Shown: in pieces, positions 1 through 7,872 of the stretch
Position numbering within the stretch: the first letter of the stretch is position 1
Layout: every line of letters starts with the position of its first letter
NCBI GenBank assembly: GCA_902761355.1
Contig: CACWJY010000005.1
Span: forward strand, 1-64,000
Direction: 5' to 3'
Length of the DNA stretch: 64,000 nucleotides
Source of the DNA: Fibrobacter succinogenes
Lineage (GTDB): Bacteria > Fibrobacterota > Fibrobacteria > Fibrobacterales > Fibrobacteraceae
Notes under the pieces: generated by a model
What the model was told of the DNA's origin: nothing
What the model saw: only the letters and a program-made list of their open reading frames with translations
The model's database searches: none
Program-made: the position numbers and the translations under genes

Positions 1-1
1 C

Positions 2-553
2 AAGAACGCCGTTGTCGATGGCAAGAAGATCAACGATGTGCTCCAGGACGTGCTCGTCAAGATCCAGGAAAACATCGACTTCCGCAAGTTCGCCGAAATG
101 AAGAAGACTGCAAACTCCGTGTTTGGCGTTTACAGCCACATGAAGGGCAAGATCGGTGTGATTACCGAACTCGCTTACGAAGGCTCTGCCGACGAAGCCG
201 CCCTCAAGGCTGCCGCTAAGGACATCGCTATGCAGGCCGCTGCTTTCGCTCCGGTTGCATTGAACGATGCTGCAGTTCCGGCTGAAACGATCGAAAAGGA
301 AAAGGAAATTGCCAAGGCTCAGATCGAAGCTTCCGGCAAGGCTCCGAAGCCTGAATTCCTGCAGCGCCAGATTGACGGCCGCGTCGCCAAGGTGCTCAAG
401 GAAATCGTTCTCGAAGACCAGGAATTCTTCATGTCCGAAAAGAACCCGAAGAAGCTCTCTGTCAAGGACTACCTCCAGGAAGTCGTTGCCAAGCAGCTCG
501 GTCTTTCCAGCTTGAAGGTCGTGAACTTCATCCGCTTCGAACGCGGTAACTAA
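2..553 (+). CDS. tsf: Translation elongation factor Ts, C-terminal part (5'-truncated by the window)
   Basis: EF-Ts recycles EF-Tu by displacing GDP. The reading frame is open from base 2 to a TAA at 551-553, so the N-terminal UBA-like domain lies outside the window. What remains is the core and C-terminal region: the segment with NSVFGVYSHMKGKIGVITEL, the Ala-rich dimerisation stretch with AAKDIAMQAAAFAP, and the family-typical end KVVNFIRFERG. Codon choice is strongly biased (AAG, GAA, CTC, GGC), as expected for a highly expressed translation gene. A strong hairpin terminator follows at 582-613. The upstream partner is usually rpsB, which cannot be seen here. The identification is secure; the true start is not in this sequence. 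Confidence 0.95.
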   Translation, partial: KNAVVDGKKINDVLQDVLVKIQENIDFRKFAEMKKTANSVFGVYSHMKGKIGVITELAYEGSADEAALKAAAKDIAMQAAAFAPVALNDAAVPAETIEKEKEIAKAQIEASGKAPKPEFLQRQIDGRVAKVLKEIVLEDQEFFMSEKNPKKLSVKDYLQEVVAKQLGLSSLKVVNFIRFERGN

Positions 554-581
554 GTTTACGTCATCCTAGCGAAATTAAATT

Positions 582-613
582 GGCCGTCCCATTCGGGGCG
601 GCCAGTTTTTTTT
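582..613 (+). terminator. Rho-independent terminator of tsf
   Basis: A 9-bp stem (582-590 with 595-603, one G-U pair) closes a 4-base loop and is followed by AG and a run of eight T. It sits 28 bases after the tsf stop. Its T-run overlaps the stop codon of the convergent minus-strand gene. Confidence 0.85.
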
Positions 614-1535
614 ATTTCAATCCGTTCTGTCGGTAAAAATCCACGTCCGACATCACCTGGCCCACCCAGCTCTTGGTAAGCGGAGACTTGCTCCAGTGTT
701 CGGGCTTGGCACCAATTTCAGGGTCCGGATAAAAACTGGCGATAGCATTTTCTTGGCTGATCCCTACCTGCAGCATTTTGCCCAACCGCTCGGCGCCAAT
801 ATAAACTTGTTCTAAGCCATCCCCCTGGTGTAACGCCAGCAGGCCCTTGGCGTCTTTCTGTCCACGATAATCAAAATCAAAATTCGACACATGACGAATC
901 AACGACATCAATAGCGCAGGGTCCACCTTATAATTCAGCGCCGCCTCCATGACAGGGAGAGCCATCAATTGTTCATTGTCCCAGAGATTTCCTTTATACG
1001 TAATCTGCAAAACATGTTCCGTTTCTTCGCTCATGATTTGAATCGCATAGCGGCTTCCGAGTTTTCTTTGCAGCAACTTGTTTAAGCGGATTCCTCGATT
1101 CTTAAACTGTTTGTACCCTAGCATCTTAAAATAAAGTGTATCGTCCAGCCGCGAGACTACCGGGAGAGTTGGCTTTTCTACGATGCTATTGTAGGCCCCG
1201 ACAACCATCGGGAGCACATAAGCAATTTCTGGCGAAGGGTGCGACAAGTCGCAGGCAGAATCCACCCGGAGCTTTTGCAACGAATCCAACTTAAGCACGG
1301 TCTGCGCTGCATACAATTCGAATATACGACGTGTATCGGACTGAGTCTCTTGCGTCTTGGGAATAAGCATATAGGAGACAACAATCGCAACCACAATCGC
1401 AATCGACGCCAAAGAAACTCTCCACAATTTGCGCGCTCTAAAAAACAGCGCAAGCCAGTTGCGCACCCTCGGACTTTTTCCGAGGTACACCACCAGAAAG
1501 GCGAAAATAGATACCCAGAGCACAACAAATATCAC
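612..1535 (-). CDS. Membrane-anchored lytic-transglycosylase-like protein lacking the catalytic Glu
   Basis: Two hydrophobic segments (about residues 2-18 and 40-59) place the rest in the periplasm. The C-terminal third resembles the SLT/lysozyme-like fold of lytic transglycosylases: KVDPALLMSLIRHVSNFD aligns with the family pattern VDPxLxxAxIRxESxFD, followed by a GLLALHQG stretch where active enzymes have GLMQLMP, and a late NAIASFYPDP. The catalytic Glu of the IRxES motif is Val here (codon at 888-890) and the Met-Gln signature is gone, so cleavage of peptidoglycan is unlikely. It may act as a structural or regulatory envelope protein; that is inference. The start is a GTG with no clear ribosome site but with an extended -10 box directly upstream, so the mRNA could be nearly leaderless. 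Confidence 0.6.
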   Translation of the reverse strand: MIFVVLWVSIFAFLVVYLGKSPRVRNWLALFFRARKLWRVSLASIAIVVAIVVSYMLIPKTQETQSDTRRIFELYAAQTVLKLDSLQKLRVDSACDLSHPSPEIAYVLPMVVGAYNSIVEKPTLPVVSRLDDTLYFKMLGYKQFKNRGIRLNKLLQRKLGSRYAIQIMSEETEHVLQITYKGNLWDNEQLMALPVMEAALNYKVDPALLMSLIRHVSNFDFDYRGQKDAKGLLALHQGDGLEQVYIGAERLGKMLQVGISQENAIASFYPDPEIGAKPEHWSKSPLTKSWVGQVMSDVDFYRQNGLK

Positions 1536-1578
1536 GGCTTATATTATAGCAAAGGCCACAAATTCTATCTTTGATTTT
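1536..1578. promoter_or_regulatory. Divergent promoter region with extended -10 box
   Basis: On the minus strand TGCTATAAT (1551-1543) is an ideal extended -10 box ending 7 bases before the GTG of the transglycosylase-like gene. The same AT-rich stretch offers TATATT (1540-1545) on the plus strand for the GroES-like gene. No good -35 box is visible on either side. The prediction is from sequence pattern only. Confidence 0.35.
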
Positions 1579-1971
1579 ATGCTGAATCCGTTAAAGAATA
1601 TCGTCATCATCGGGGACCGAATCCTTATCAAGCCGCTCGAATCATCGAACAAGACCGGAAGCGGTCTTTACCTGCCCCCCAGCGTCAAGGAACACGACGC
1701 CGCGCATACGGGCATTGTCGTGCGTGTCGGCCCAGGCTACCCCATTCCTGCCAATCAGGACAACGACGCCATATTCCGTGGAGAATCGCCCGACGCCGTC
1801 AAGTATATGCCCCTACAGGTCAAAGAAGGAGATGAAGCCCTTTACCTGCACGCAAACGGCTACGAGATTGAAGTCGACAACGAACGCTACGTCATCATTT
1901 CGCAGAACGCGGTGCTGCTAGTCATGCGGCCCGAAGTCCCCGACGGAATCGACGACATAGAAAAGATGTAA
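1579..1971 (+). CDS. GroES-like co-chaperonin family protein
   Basis: A 130-residue protein with the Cpn10 fold signature: an N-terminal GDRILIKPLE strand, a GSGLYLPPSV segment at the mobile-loop position, GIVVRVGPG in the core, and a C-terminal ISQNAVLLVMR strand. It is longer than canonical GroES (about 95 residues) because of an insert after the GPG turn (PGYPIPANQDNDAIFRGE and following) and an acidic tail. This variant is known from Bacteroidota and relatives as a second GroES-like protein. It is unlikely to be the main groES because no groEL follows. Its partner is not evident; it stands alone between genes of opposite orientation. The start ATG at 1579 was chosen because it begins the conserved domain; the frame stays open upstream but adds a low-complexity stretch. 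No clear Shine-Dalgarno is present. Confidence 0.8.
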   Translation: MLNPLKNIVIIGDRILIKPLESSNKTGSGLYLPPSVKEHDAAHTGIVVRVGPGYPIPANQDNDAIFRGESPDAVKYMPLQVKEGDEALYLHANGYEIEVDNERYVIISQNAVLLVMRPEVPDGIDDIEKM

Positions 1972-1998
1972 TCAGCCCTTGTGGGCCAACCTAAAATA

Positions 1999-3465
1999 CT
2001 AGTTATTAGACTTGGGGGCGCTGAACAATTCCAGCGTCTCTTTTAATTTAGTCGCGACACCGTTGACAGTATCGAACATGTCACGAAGCTCGCCCTGAAT
2101 CTTGTCGAACAGGGTCGTGTCGCAGAACAAGTCGGTTCGATAGACCTTGTTCGACTGGTAAAGGTCACGCAGCGCACGGAGCACCTTGGCCTGTTGCTCC
2201 ATCTGCTGTTGCGCCTCCTTGAGGCATTCTTCGAGCTTCACCTTTTTCTGACGAGCGACCTCGGGATCGTTTTCACGAAGGATATAGGTCGGCAGCGTTG
2301 CAAAGTCTTCGAACTTTTCAGAGGTACCCGCATTGCGGCTGCTGTTGTTACGGAGCCCCACTCCCTTAACAGCGGAATCAATCGAAATCGTGCAACTTGA
2401 TGTTCCATGGAAATTGCAGCGTACATGCTTTTCGATTCGACGCAGTTCGTTATACGGGAAAAAGTCTTCGTTCGTTTCTACGTAATACAGCGGAACATAG
2501 AGCGGAGTCGATTCCCCCGCCACGGTAATGCGGTAGCAGATGCAGGGTTCACCGTTAAATTCCTTGGTCTCGTACAGGTTATTGGTACTATTCAAAAGCG
2601 TCTTGACCCTGCTATACAGCGCATTGGCATCATAGATATTTTCTACAGCCGCAGCAAGGTCTTTCAACATGACCGTCTTTACGATGCCATTGAAATTTTC
2701 GATGACCACATTGTTCGAGGTAGAACGTCCCCAAATGGGCGTGCCCAAGAAAAGCACATCCGCAAAGGTCGTCTGATTACGGCCATTAAAGAACGCGATG
2801 GTCTTTGCCAAGTTTGCGAGCGAAAGCCACTTGCTAATCGGGACGTAAATGCTGTTCTGAACACACAAGTCTGCCAGTTTCCCAATAATCGTAAGCGTGT
2901 CAGACGAAAGTTCGACCTTCTTGATATCTTCTTGCCAAGCAGCCTTTTCTTCTGACGAAATCGCAAGTTCCGCAGGCACCTGATACCTGTCCTGAACCCC
3001 TTGATTCTGCAACAAAGAACAAAGAGCCGAAGACGAAAGGTTATCGGGCATATAGATTGTAAGCGTAATCTCGTCTGCAATTTCGGCCCTGCCCATTGCA
3101 TTTTCTGGGCGGACATCGCTACTCAAGACAAGCGTCGTATTCTTTCGATCCTGCAAAGCCGAGCGCACATTTTCTTTAGCAGCCTCATCTGCAGGATTAA
3201 AATTACTGAAAACAATCAGGTCATACGAATCCAACTTTTCGGGGATTCCCTGCTGACGATAACCCATCTGCAAGATTTTCGCATCCTTGAACGCCGACGA
3301 GAGTCGATTCATCAAAAGACTCTTGCCCGAACCGGCGCGACCATAAAGATAAAAGGTCTCATTATTGATAGCCGCCAAAAAGCCGAGTTGCAGACAACCT
3401 TCTCTTTCCGGAAAATCGCTACACAGCGTTTTCATCAATTCTTGGATTCTTTGGGAGAGCGTCAT
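1999..3465 (-). CDS. RavA/MoxR-like AAA+ ATPase with a degenerate Walker B
   Basis: RavA-type MoxR ATPases are cage-forming AAA+ proteins that remodel partners. This 488-residue protein has Walker A (GRAGSGKSLL, about residues 42-51) in the expected place and a strong RavA-like lid region: SSEEKAAWQEDIKKVELS, then VPISKWLSLANLAKTIAFFNGR and a following IWGR. The Walker B position reads YDLIVFSN rather than hhhhDE, so ATP hydrolysis may be weak or lost while binding remains possible. The C-terminal part holds a long coiled coil (about 400-440, rich in Gln/Glu). It is the third gene of a minus-strand run after aroC and lpxK, starting 2 bases after the lpxK stop, so it is co-transcribed. No ViaA-type partner is adjacent. 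Confidence 0.7.
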   Translation of the reverse strand: MTLSQRIQELMKTLCSDFPEREGCLQLGFLAAINNETFYLYGRAGSGKSLLMNRLSSAFKDAKILQMGYRQQGIPEKLDSYDLIVFSNFNPADEAAKENVRSALQDRKNTTLVLSSDVRPENAMGRAEIADEITLTIYMPDNLSSSALCSLLQNQGVQDRYQVPAELAISSEEKAAWQEDIKKVELSSDTLTIIGKLADLCVQNSIYVPISKWLSLANLAKTIAFFNGRNQTTFADVLFLGTPIWGRSTSNNVVIENFNGIVKTVMLKDLAAAVENIYDANALYSRVKTLLNSTNNLYETKEFNGEPCICYRITVAGESTPLYVPLYYVETNEDFFPYNELRRIEKHVRCNFHGTSSCTISIDSAVKGVGLRNNSSRNAGTSEKFEDFATLPTYILRENDPEVARQKKVKLEECLKEAQQQMEQQAKVLRALRDLYQSNKVYRTDLFCDTTLFDKIQGELRDMFDTVNGVATKLKETLELFSAPKSNN

Positions 3466-3467
3466 GT

Positions 3468-4361
3468 TCAGTCCTTCTTTTGCAAAAAATATAACAATTG
3501 CGACCCTGAATCCGTCACAACGACATTTTGGGTAGCCACAAATACCCTTGAATAATTTGCCGAAAAACCTGTTTTAGGGAGGCGGGCGGCATCCTTTTGC
3601 GAAATGACGAAAAGTTCATCCGGATATTTTCTCAAGGAGTCTTCCAGTTTCCGAACAAAGTTTTTATCATGGTCCCTTAAAAAGAACTTTTTGTCTACAT
3701 CAAGGCCATAGGCACAGACATCGTTGCAAAAACGTTCTGGGTCACCAAGTCCACACATGACGTTGACCCTGGCCGTTTGGGGAGCCAAAGTCATTCCGCT
3801 TTCCAAATTAAATACTTTGTTTACAACAAAGCGGACATCGGGATTATCCCCTACGCATCGCAATTCTATTTGTCGCCCCCGATGATCTTGACCAAGGCTC
3901 CGTGCCACCCCCATAGGCCACAGGTCCGTCACCCTAGTCGGAACAGGTTCCCACAAAAGTTGCACAGCAACCGCGCCCACCAGACGACTGTCTTCAAAGC
4001 CATCATCGCAAAGGATGATGTCGAATTCTTGCGAATCATCAAGGCGATGCGCTTCGCGATAACGGTTCTGGGTTGCATAAACCGTCACCAAAGGATTGTC
4101 AGCAAACTGCCGTTGCAACATTTCGATTTCGTCAAAAGCATAGCGATGACAAAGGACTGCCACCCGGTTCCCCTTGGCTGCAGCATACTGCGCTAGCCAC
4201 ATGCAAAAAGGAGTCTTTCCCGCACCGCCAGTACGATAGCCACCTACGACCACCAACTGAGAATGCCTTAGCGGCTTACCAGGTCTAAGGAAAAATAGAT
4301 GGTGCAGCTGATAAACAGCTCGGTAAAGGAACGCTGCCAGCAACCGCAGAATGAGCATCAA
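3468..4361 (-). CDS. lpxK: Tetraacyldisaccharide 4'-kinase (lipid A biosynthesis)
   Basis: LpxK phosphorylates the 4' position of the lipid A disaccharide at the inner membrane. Evidence: an N-terminal amphipathic/hydrophobic segment (residues 1-25), the P-loop GGYRTGGAGKTP (about 40-51; the family has GNxTxGGxGKTP), and DDGFEDSRL matching the family DDGFQHxxL. At 297 residues it is somewhat shorter than the enterobacterial enzyme. It lies 24 bases after aroC and 2 bases before the RavA-like gene on the same strand. Its presence shows the organism makes lipid A and has an outer membrane. The sequence is divergent but the motif order is intact. Confidence 0.87.
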   Translation of the reverse strand: MMLILRLLAAFLYRAVYQLHHLFFLRPGKPLRHSQLVVVGGYRTGGAGKTPFCMWLAQYAAAKGNRVAVLCHRYAFDEIEMLQRQFADNPLVTVYATQNRYREAHRLDDSQEFDIILCDDGFEDSRLVGAVAVQLLWEPVPTRVTDLWPMGVARSLGQDHRGRQIELRCVGDNPDVRFVVNKVFNLESGMTLAPQTARVNVMCGLGDPERFCNDVCAYGLDVDKKFFLRDHDKNFVRKLEDSLRKYPDELFVISQKDAARLPKTGFSANYSRVFVATQNVVVTDSGSQLLYFLQKKD

Positions 4362-4385
4362 GAATTTTAAAATCCTAGTTCTAAA

Positions 4386-5471
4386 TTAGTCTAGGCAGTT
4401 TCGTTTTTGCTGCAGATACAAATCTGCAAGGACAAGCGCCGCCATGCTTTCGACAATCACCGGCGCGCGCACTGCGACACAAGGGTCGTGACGACCGCGC
4501 GCTGCAAGCGTTCCGTTTTCACCACCGCGTCCAGCCGTTTTCTGTTCCTGCGAAATAGTCGCCGTAGGCTTGAACGCCATGCGGCAGTATATCGGTTCAC
4601 CGTTACTGATACCGCCGAGCGATCCACCCGCATTGTTGGTGCGAGTATGATAAGCATGGCCGTCAAAATAAAGTTCGTCGTTGTGTTCGCTCCCGTGCAA
4701 ACGCGCCGAAGCAAATCCACTTCCAATTTCAAACCCCTTACAGGCAGGAATACTGAGCATGGCCTGTGCAAGGAGAGCGTCAAGGCGGTCAAATACCGGC
4801 TCGCCTAACGCCACCGGAGGATTTTTGACGAGCAGGCAAACCGTACCGCCCACACTATCGCCATTAGAACGGGCGTCAAGAACAGCCTGTTCCATCTTGG
4901 CACTTGCCTCCGTATCGGGGCAACGCACCGGAGAGGCCTCAATCTGTTCGAGCGTAAGGCTGTTCAAGTCCAGCGGACCACAGTCGACATCGCCAATAGA
5001 ATTCACCCAGGCAATAATTTCGGTGCCGTTGACCAGCTTCAAGAACTTTTTCGCAACCGCACCCGCCGCCACGCGCCCAATTGTTTCGCGCGCAGAACTA
5101 CGTCCACCGCCACGGTAGTCCCTGAACCCGTACTTGAGGTCGTAACAGAGGTCCGCATGACCCGGACGGTACCATTTTTGGATTTCGGCATAGTCGTGGC
5201 TGCGTTGGTCTTCGTTAAAGACTGCAAACGAGATCGGAGTTCCCGTCGTTTTCCCTTCAAAAACGCCAGAAAGGATCTTTACCTGGTCCTTTTCATCGCG
5301 GGCAGTCGTCATTTTGCCCTGACCGGGGCGTCGGCGGTCCAATTCCGCCTGAATATCCTTTTCAGAAATTTCGAGACCTGCAGGGCAACCATCCAAAACA
5401 GAGCCCACAGCCGGACCATGGGATTCACCCCAGGTCGTTACAGAAAAAATTTTGCCAAAAGTGCTTGCCAT
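4386..5471 (-). CDS. aroC: Chorismate synthase
   Basis: AroC converts 5-enolpyruvylshikimate 3-phosphate to chorismate, needing reduced FMN, at the end of the shikimate pathway. The 361-residue length is typical. Visible signatures: TTWGESHGPAVG near the N-terminus, RRPGQGKMTT, the FMN-site RDYRGGGRSSARET (about 125-138), GGSLGGISNG, and the C-terminal GRHDPCVAVRAPVIVES. It is the first gene of the minus-strand run with lpxK and the RavA-like ATPase. An ATG at 5471 begins the conserved MASTFGKIFSVTT. Confidence 0.97.
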   Translation of the reverse strand: MASTFGKIFSVTTWGESHGPAVGSVLDGCPAGLEISEKDIQAELDRRRPGQGKMTTARDEKDQVKILSGVFEGKTTGTPISFAVFNEDQRSHDYAEIQKWYRPGHADLCYDLKYGFRDYRGGGRSSARETIGRVAAGAVAKKFLKLVNGTEIIAWVNSIGDVDCGPLDLNSLTLEQIEASPVRCPDTEASAKMEQAVLDARSNGDSVGGTVCLLVKNPPVALGEPVFDRLDALLAQAMLSIPACKGFEIGSGFASARLHGSEHNDELYFDGHAYHTRTNNAGGSLGGISNGEPIYCRMAFKPTATISQEQKTAGRGGENGTLAARGRHDPCVAVRAPVIVESMAALVLADLYLQQKRNCLD

Positions 5472-5578
5472 GAGCCAAAATATAGATAATCATCATTTTT
5501 TCTAAGAAAATATCCCTTAAGGACTTACCAACTTGAGAAAGTTTACTATCTTTTACAAAGATACTAGGAGAATCCTCT

Positions 5579-6160
5579 GTGAAACGCTTTGGATTTATTA
5601 TAACGATTTTGACTTTGCTGCTTTCTCTGGAAGCGGCTGCACAGCGTTATAATGACTTTGCGGGCATCCCTTTTGGCGCTTCCCGTGAAACCGTTATCGA
5701 AGAGGTGATGAAACTCGGTTACGAGCCCTATGGTGGTGAAGGCGACCGCGTTGTCATCCCCGTGTTCATGTTTGGCGAACTGCCAGTCCAGGTCGACTTC
5801 CTTTTTAACAAGAACGACAAGTTCTATTCCTTTGAAATTAGGACAGGCCGTGTAGAACGTGCACGTCTGAACAAGTCTTTTGAGGCGGTCGCCTATATGT
5901 CGGAACAGTTTACACTCAAGTACGGCAAATCCTCCGGCAACCCAGCAATCGACGAAACTTCGCTCCTCAAAGAGAACATCCTGAACCTGTATCAGCAGTG
6001 GTTCTCCGTCAAGGTTCTCAACATCTATACGGCCCTCGTCCAAAAAGACAACCGCTATTTTGCAGTCGGCTCCGTCACCCACAGAACTCTCGCTACCGAG
6101 AAGAATTCTAGCCGTAACCGCAAAACAGAAAAAACTGTTTCGAACCAGCCGGTATTCTAG
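5579..6160 (+). CDS. Secreted protein of unknown function
   Basis: A 193-residue protein with a clear signal peptide (KRFGFIITILTLLLSLEAAAQ, cleavage probably after AAA). The mature part starts YNDFAGIPFGASRETVIEEV, a pattern seen in small periplasmic proteins whose first helix follows a short strand ('GIPFGxSxxxV'). No catalytic motif is recognised. The start is GTG at 5579 with a good ribosome site (AGGAGA at 5566-5571, about 8 bases upstream). It is a single-gene unit closed by a terminator at 6188-6219. Its role is unknown. Confidence 0.75.
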   Translation: MKRFGFIITILTLLLSLEAAAQRYNDFAGIPFGASRETVIEEVMKLGYEPYGGEGDRVVIPVFMFGELPVQVDFLFNKNDKFYSFEIRTGRVERARLNKSFEAVAYMSEQFTLKYGKSSGNPAIDETSLLKENILNLYQQWFSVKVLNIYTALVQKDNRYFAVGSVTHRTLATEKNSSRNRKTEKTVSNQPVF

Positions 6161-6187
6161 ACCTCCTACCATTTTGACTAAGAGAAA

Positions 6188-6219
6188 GGCCGACAACTTT
6201 GTTGCCGGTCACTTTTTTT
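6188..6219. terminator. Bidirectional Rho-independent terminator
   Basis: A 10-bp stem (6188-6197 with 6201-6210, one G-U pair and one A-C mismatch) with a 3-base loop is followed by CACTTTTTTT-type U-rich sequence on the plus strand. On the minus strand it is followed by TTTCTCTT, so it can end both the upstream plus gene and the minus-strand TPR operon coming from the right. Confidence 0.7.
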
Positions 6220-6239
6220 AGGAATTCTTTTAAAGAGAA

Positions 6240-6411
6240 TGAGGTAACCTTGCCGTCGCGACATTCGGCTTACCAGTCATTGCGCTTCGCGCAATACCTT
6301 GCGGGCATCAAATGCAAACCATAAGTAGTCCCCTTACCAGCTTTGCGCTTCGCGCAAGACTGACGGCTCGGTCATAGAAAAAATGCAAGCATTTTTTCTG
6401 CGACACTCACC
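6240..6411 (-). repeat. Intergenic hairpin array downstream of the TPR operon
   Basis: Read on the minus strand, this 3' region carries three strong hairpins: GAAAAAATG-CTTG-CATTTTTTC (6378-6399), and two TTGCG-CGAAG-CGCAA elements (near 6345 and 6285). The second and third are each followed by a CTGGTAAG motif; the same motif ends the coding sequence of the preceding gene (GACTGGTAA, coding Asp-Trp-stop). The apex of every hairpin is CUUG or C-GAA-G in RNA, both known stable loops. Function is not known; the same loop code occurs downstream of prmA at 33067-33343. Confidence 0.6.
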
Positions 6412-7077
6412 TTACCAGTCTTTAGCCGGTCTTGCCTGGCCGCGGATGGGTTTCCAAGGTTTGCGTTCGCCGTTCTGTTCGTCAAAGTCTTTCAGGAGCT
6501 GCGCCGCCTCTTCCGGGCTCATCTCGCCCATCTGCACGGGCTGTTCCTGCGGTTCTTCACCCTGACTATCGCTAGAATTTTCCTGCGGCTGTTCGGGCTG
6601 CTGTTCAGGTTGCGCACCACCTTCGCTGTCGGAGCTTCCCGCATTAGAACTGCTGGACTGACCGCCTCCATTCTGATCCTGATTCTGATCATCGGAGCCA
6701 CTCGAAGAACTTTCTGAACCGCTCGAATTGCCCTCGCCATTCTGATCTTGATTCTGCTGGTCCTTATTCTGGTCCTGCTGATCTTTGTTTTGATCCTGGT
6801 TCTGGTCCTGATTATTGTCCTGATTCTTATCGTTCTTCTTGTTTTCGTTTTTCTGCTCGTCCTTGGCCTCGTGAATACGGTCCAGGAGCATTTGCAATTT
6901 CTGGTCGTTCGGATAATACTGCAAACCTTCGTTACAGGTAATTTCTGCCGAAGGCAAGCGATTTTCGATATACTGAAAGGCGGCATCGCTGTAATAAGCA
7001 GATGCAGACTTCGGAGCCGCCATCGCAGCGGTCGCAAAAAGAAGAATCAAACTAGATGACAACAGAGGCTTTTTCAT
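6412..7077 (-). CDS. Secreted low-complexity protein of the Bat-type TPR operon
   Basis: A 221-residue exported protein: signal peptide (SLILLFATAAMAA), a short helical TPR-like part (ASAYYSDAAFQYIENRL to LQMLLDRIHEAK), then a long disordered stretch of Asn/Gln/Asp repeats (about 80-115), a Ser/Gly-rich part, and a Glu/Gln/Pro-rich part. The end MSPEEAAQLLKDFDEQNGE followed by a basic KPWKP and a final KDW resembles C-termini of proteins encoded in Bat (aerotolerance) loci, which often end with a conserved 'LLxxFDxxE...KDW' tail. Its ATG overlaps the TGA of the upstream TPR gene (ATGA), so translation is coupled. Function is unknown; the linker repeats resemble those in its neighbour. Confidence 0.65.
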   Translation of the reverse strand: MKKPLLSSSLILLFATAAMAAPKSASAYYSDAAFQYIENRLPSAEITCNEGLQYYPNDQKLQMLLDRIHEAKDEQKNENKKNDKNQDNNQDQNQDQNKDQQDQNKDQQNQDQNGEGNSSGSESSSSGSDDQNQDQNGGGQSSSSNAGSSDSEGGAQPEQQPEQPQENSSDSQGEEPQEQPVQMGEMSPEEAAQLLKDFDEQNGERKPWKPIRGQARPAKDW

Positions 7078-7826
7078 CAGATTACCTCCAGGTCGTTGTC
7101 AGTGTTGCTCGCGTCAATTTTTGCCTTGGGCTTGCGGCCCGCTTTTATTTCGATGACGTCATCAATGCGCTGCACGTGTCCGCTGAGCTGACCGGCCGTT
7201 TCATCTTCGGCAATCAGGTTTTCAAGCATTTCCTTTGCTTCGGCGTACTTGCCGTCCTTGCAAAGTTGCAATGCGCGGGCCAAAACTTCCTTAGCCTTTT
7301 CACTTAACGGCGGTTGCTTTTGGTCGTTGTTCTGGTCCTGATTTTGATCCTGATTCTGTTTCTGCTTATCGAGCTCTTCCTTCAGCTTACGCTGCACGAT
7401 TTCCACGTTCTTCTTCGCATTTTCGAAACCGTTGTCAAGATCAATCGCTTTTTTCAGGTACGCCACCGATTCGCGCCACGCGGCAATGCGTTCGCTCCCT
7501 TCGGCGGCTTTTTCGCCCATACGAAAGTGTGTATTTGCCAAGTTGTAGGCCGCCTTCGCCGCCATCTTTTTATCCGGCATGCGCACGGCGCTTTCGAGCT
7601 CCTTCTTGGCCTCTTCATAGTTGCCGAGCCTGTACTGGCATGTACCGATGTTGTAGAACAGCAGCGGATTTCCTGGTTCTGCTTCACGGGCCTTCATGTA
7701 CTTTTCGAGCGCACCGGCATAGTCGCCGTTCTTGAACAGTTTATTGCCGTCGTTTATAGGCCGCGCCCATAACGCCACCGACAGCAAGCATAAACAAATC
7801 AACAACAATCGCATTTTAACCTTCAT
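7077..7826 (-). CDS. TPR protein resembling BatC/BatE
   Basis: A 249-residue exported protein (signal peptide LLLICLCLLSVALWA). It has tandem TPRs: GNKLFKNGDYAGALEKYMKA, FYNIGTCQYRLGNYEEAKKE, and YNLANTHFRMGEKAAEGS, then an Asn/Gln/Asp linker (about 165-185) and a further helical pair. This arrangement matches TPR proteins of Bat operons, where they work with VWA-domain proteins. Those VWA partners are not present next to it here; instead the gene follows a GT-C transferase. The function is therefore open. Its stop overlaps the start of the next gene. Confidence 0.7.
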   Translation of the reverse strand: MKVKMRLLLICLCLLSVALWARPINDGNKLFKNGDYAGALEKYMKAREAEPGNPLLFYNIGTCQYRLGNYEEAKKELESAVRMPDKKMAAKAAYNLANTHFRMGEKAAEGSERIAAWRESVAYLKKAIDLDNGFENAKKNVEIVQRKLKEELDKQKQNQDQNQDQNNDQKQPPLSEKAKEVLARALQLCKDGKYAEAKEMLENLIAEDETAGQLSGHVQRIDDVIEIKAGRKPKAKIDASNTDNDLEVI

Positions 7827-7872
7827 TATCCAGAACGAGAAATCCTAGCTGTTTAGGAACAGCTACTTTTCT

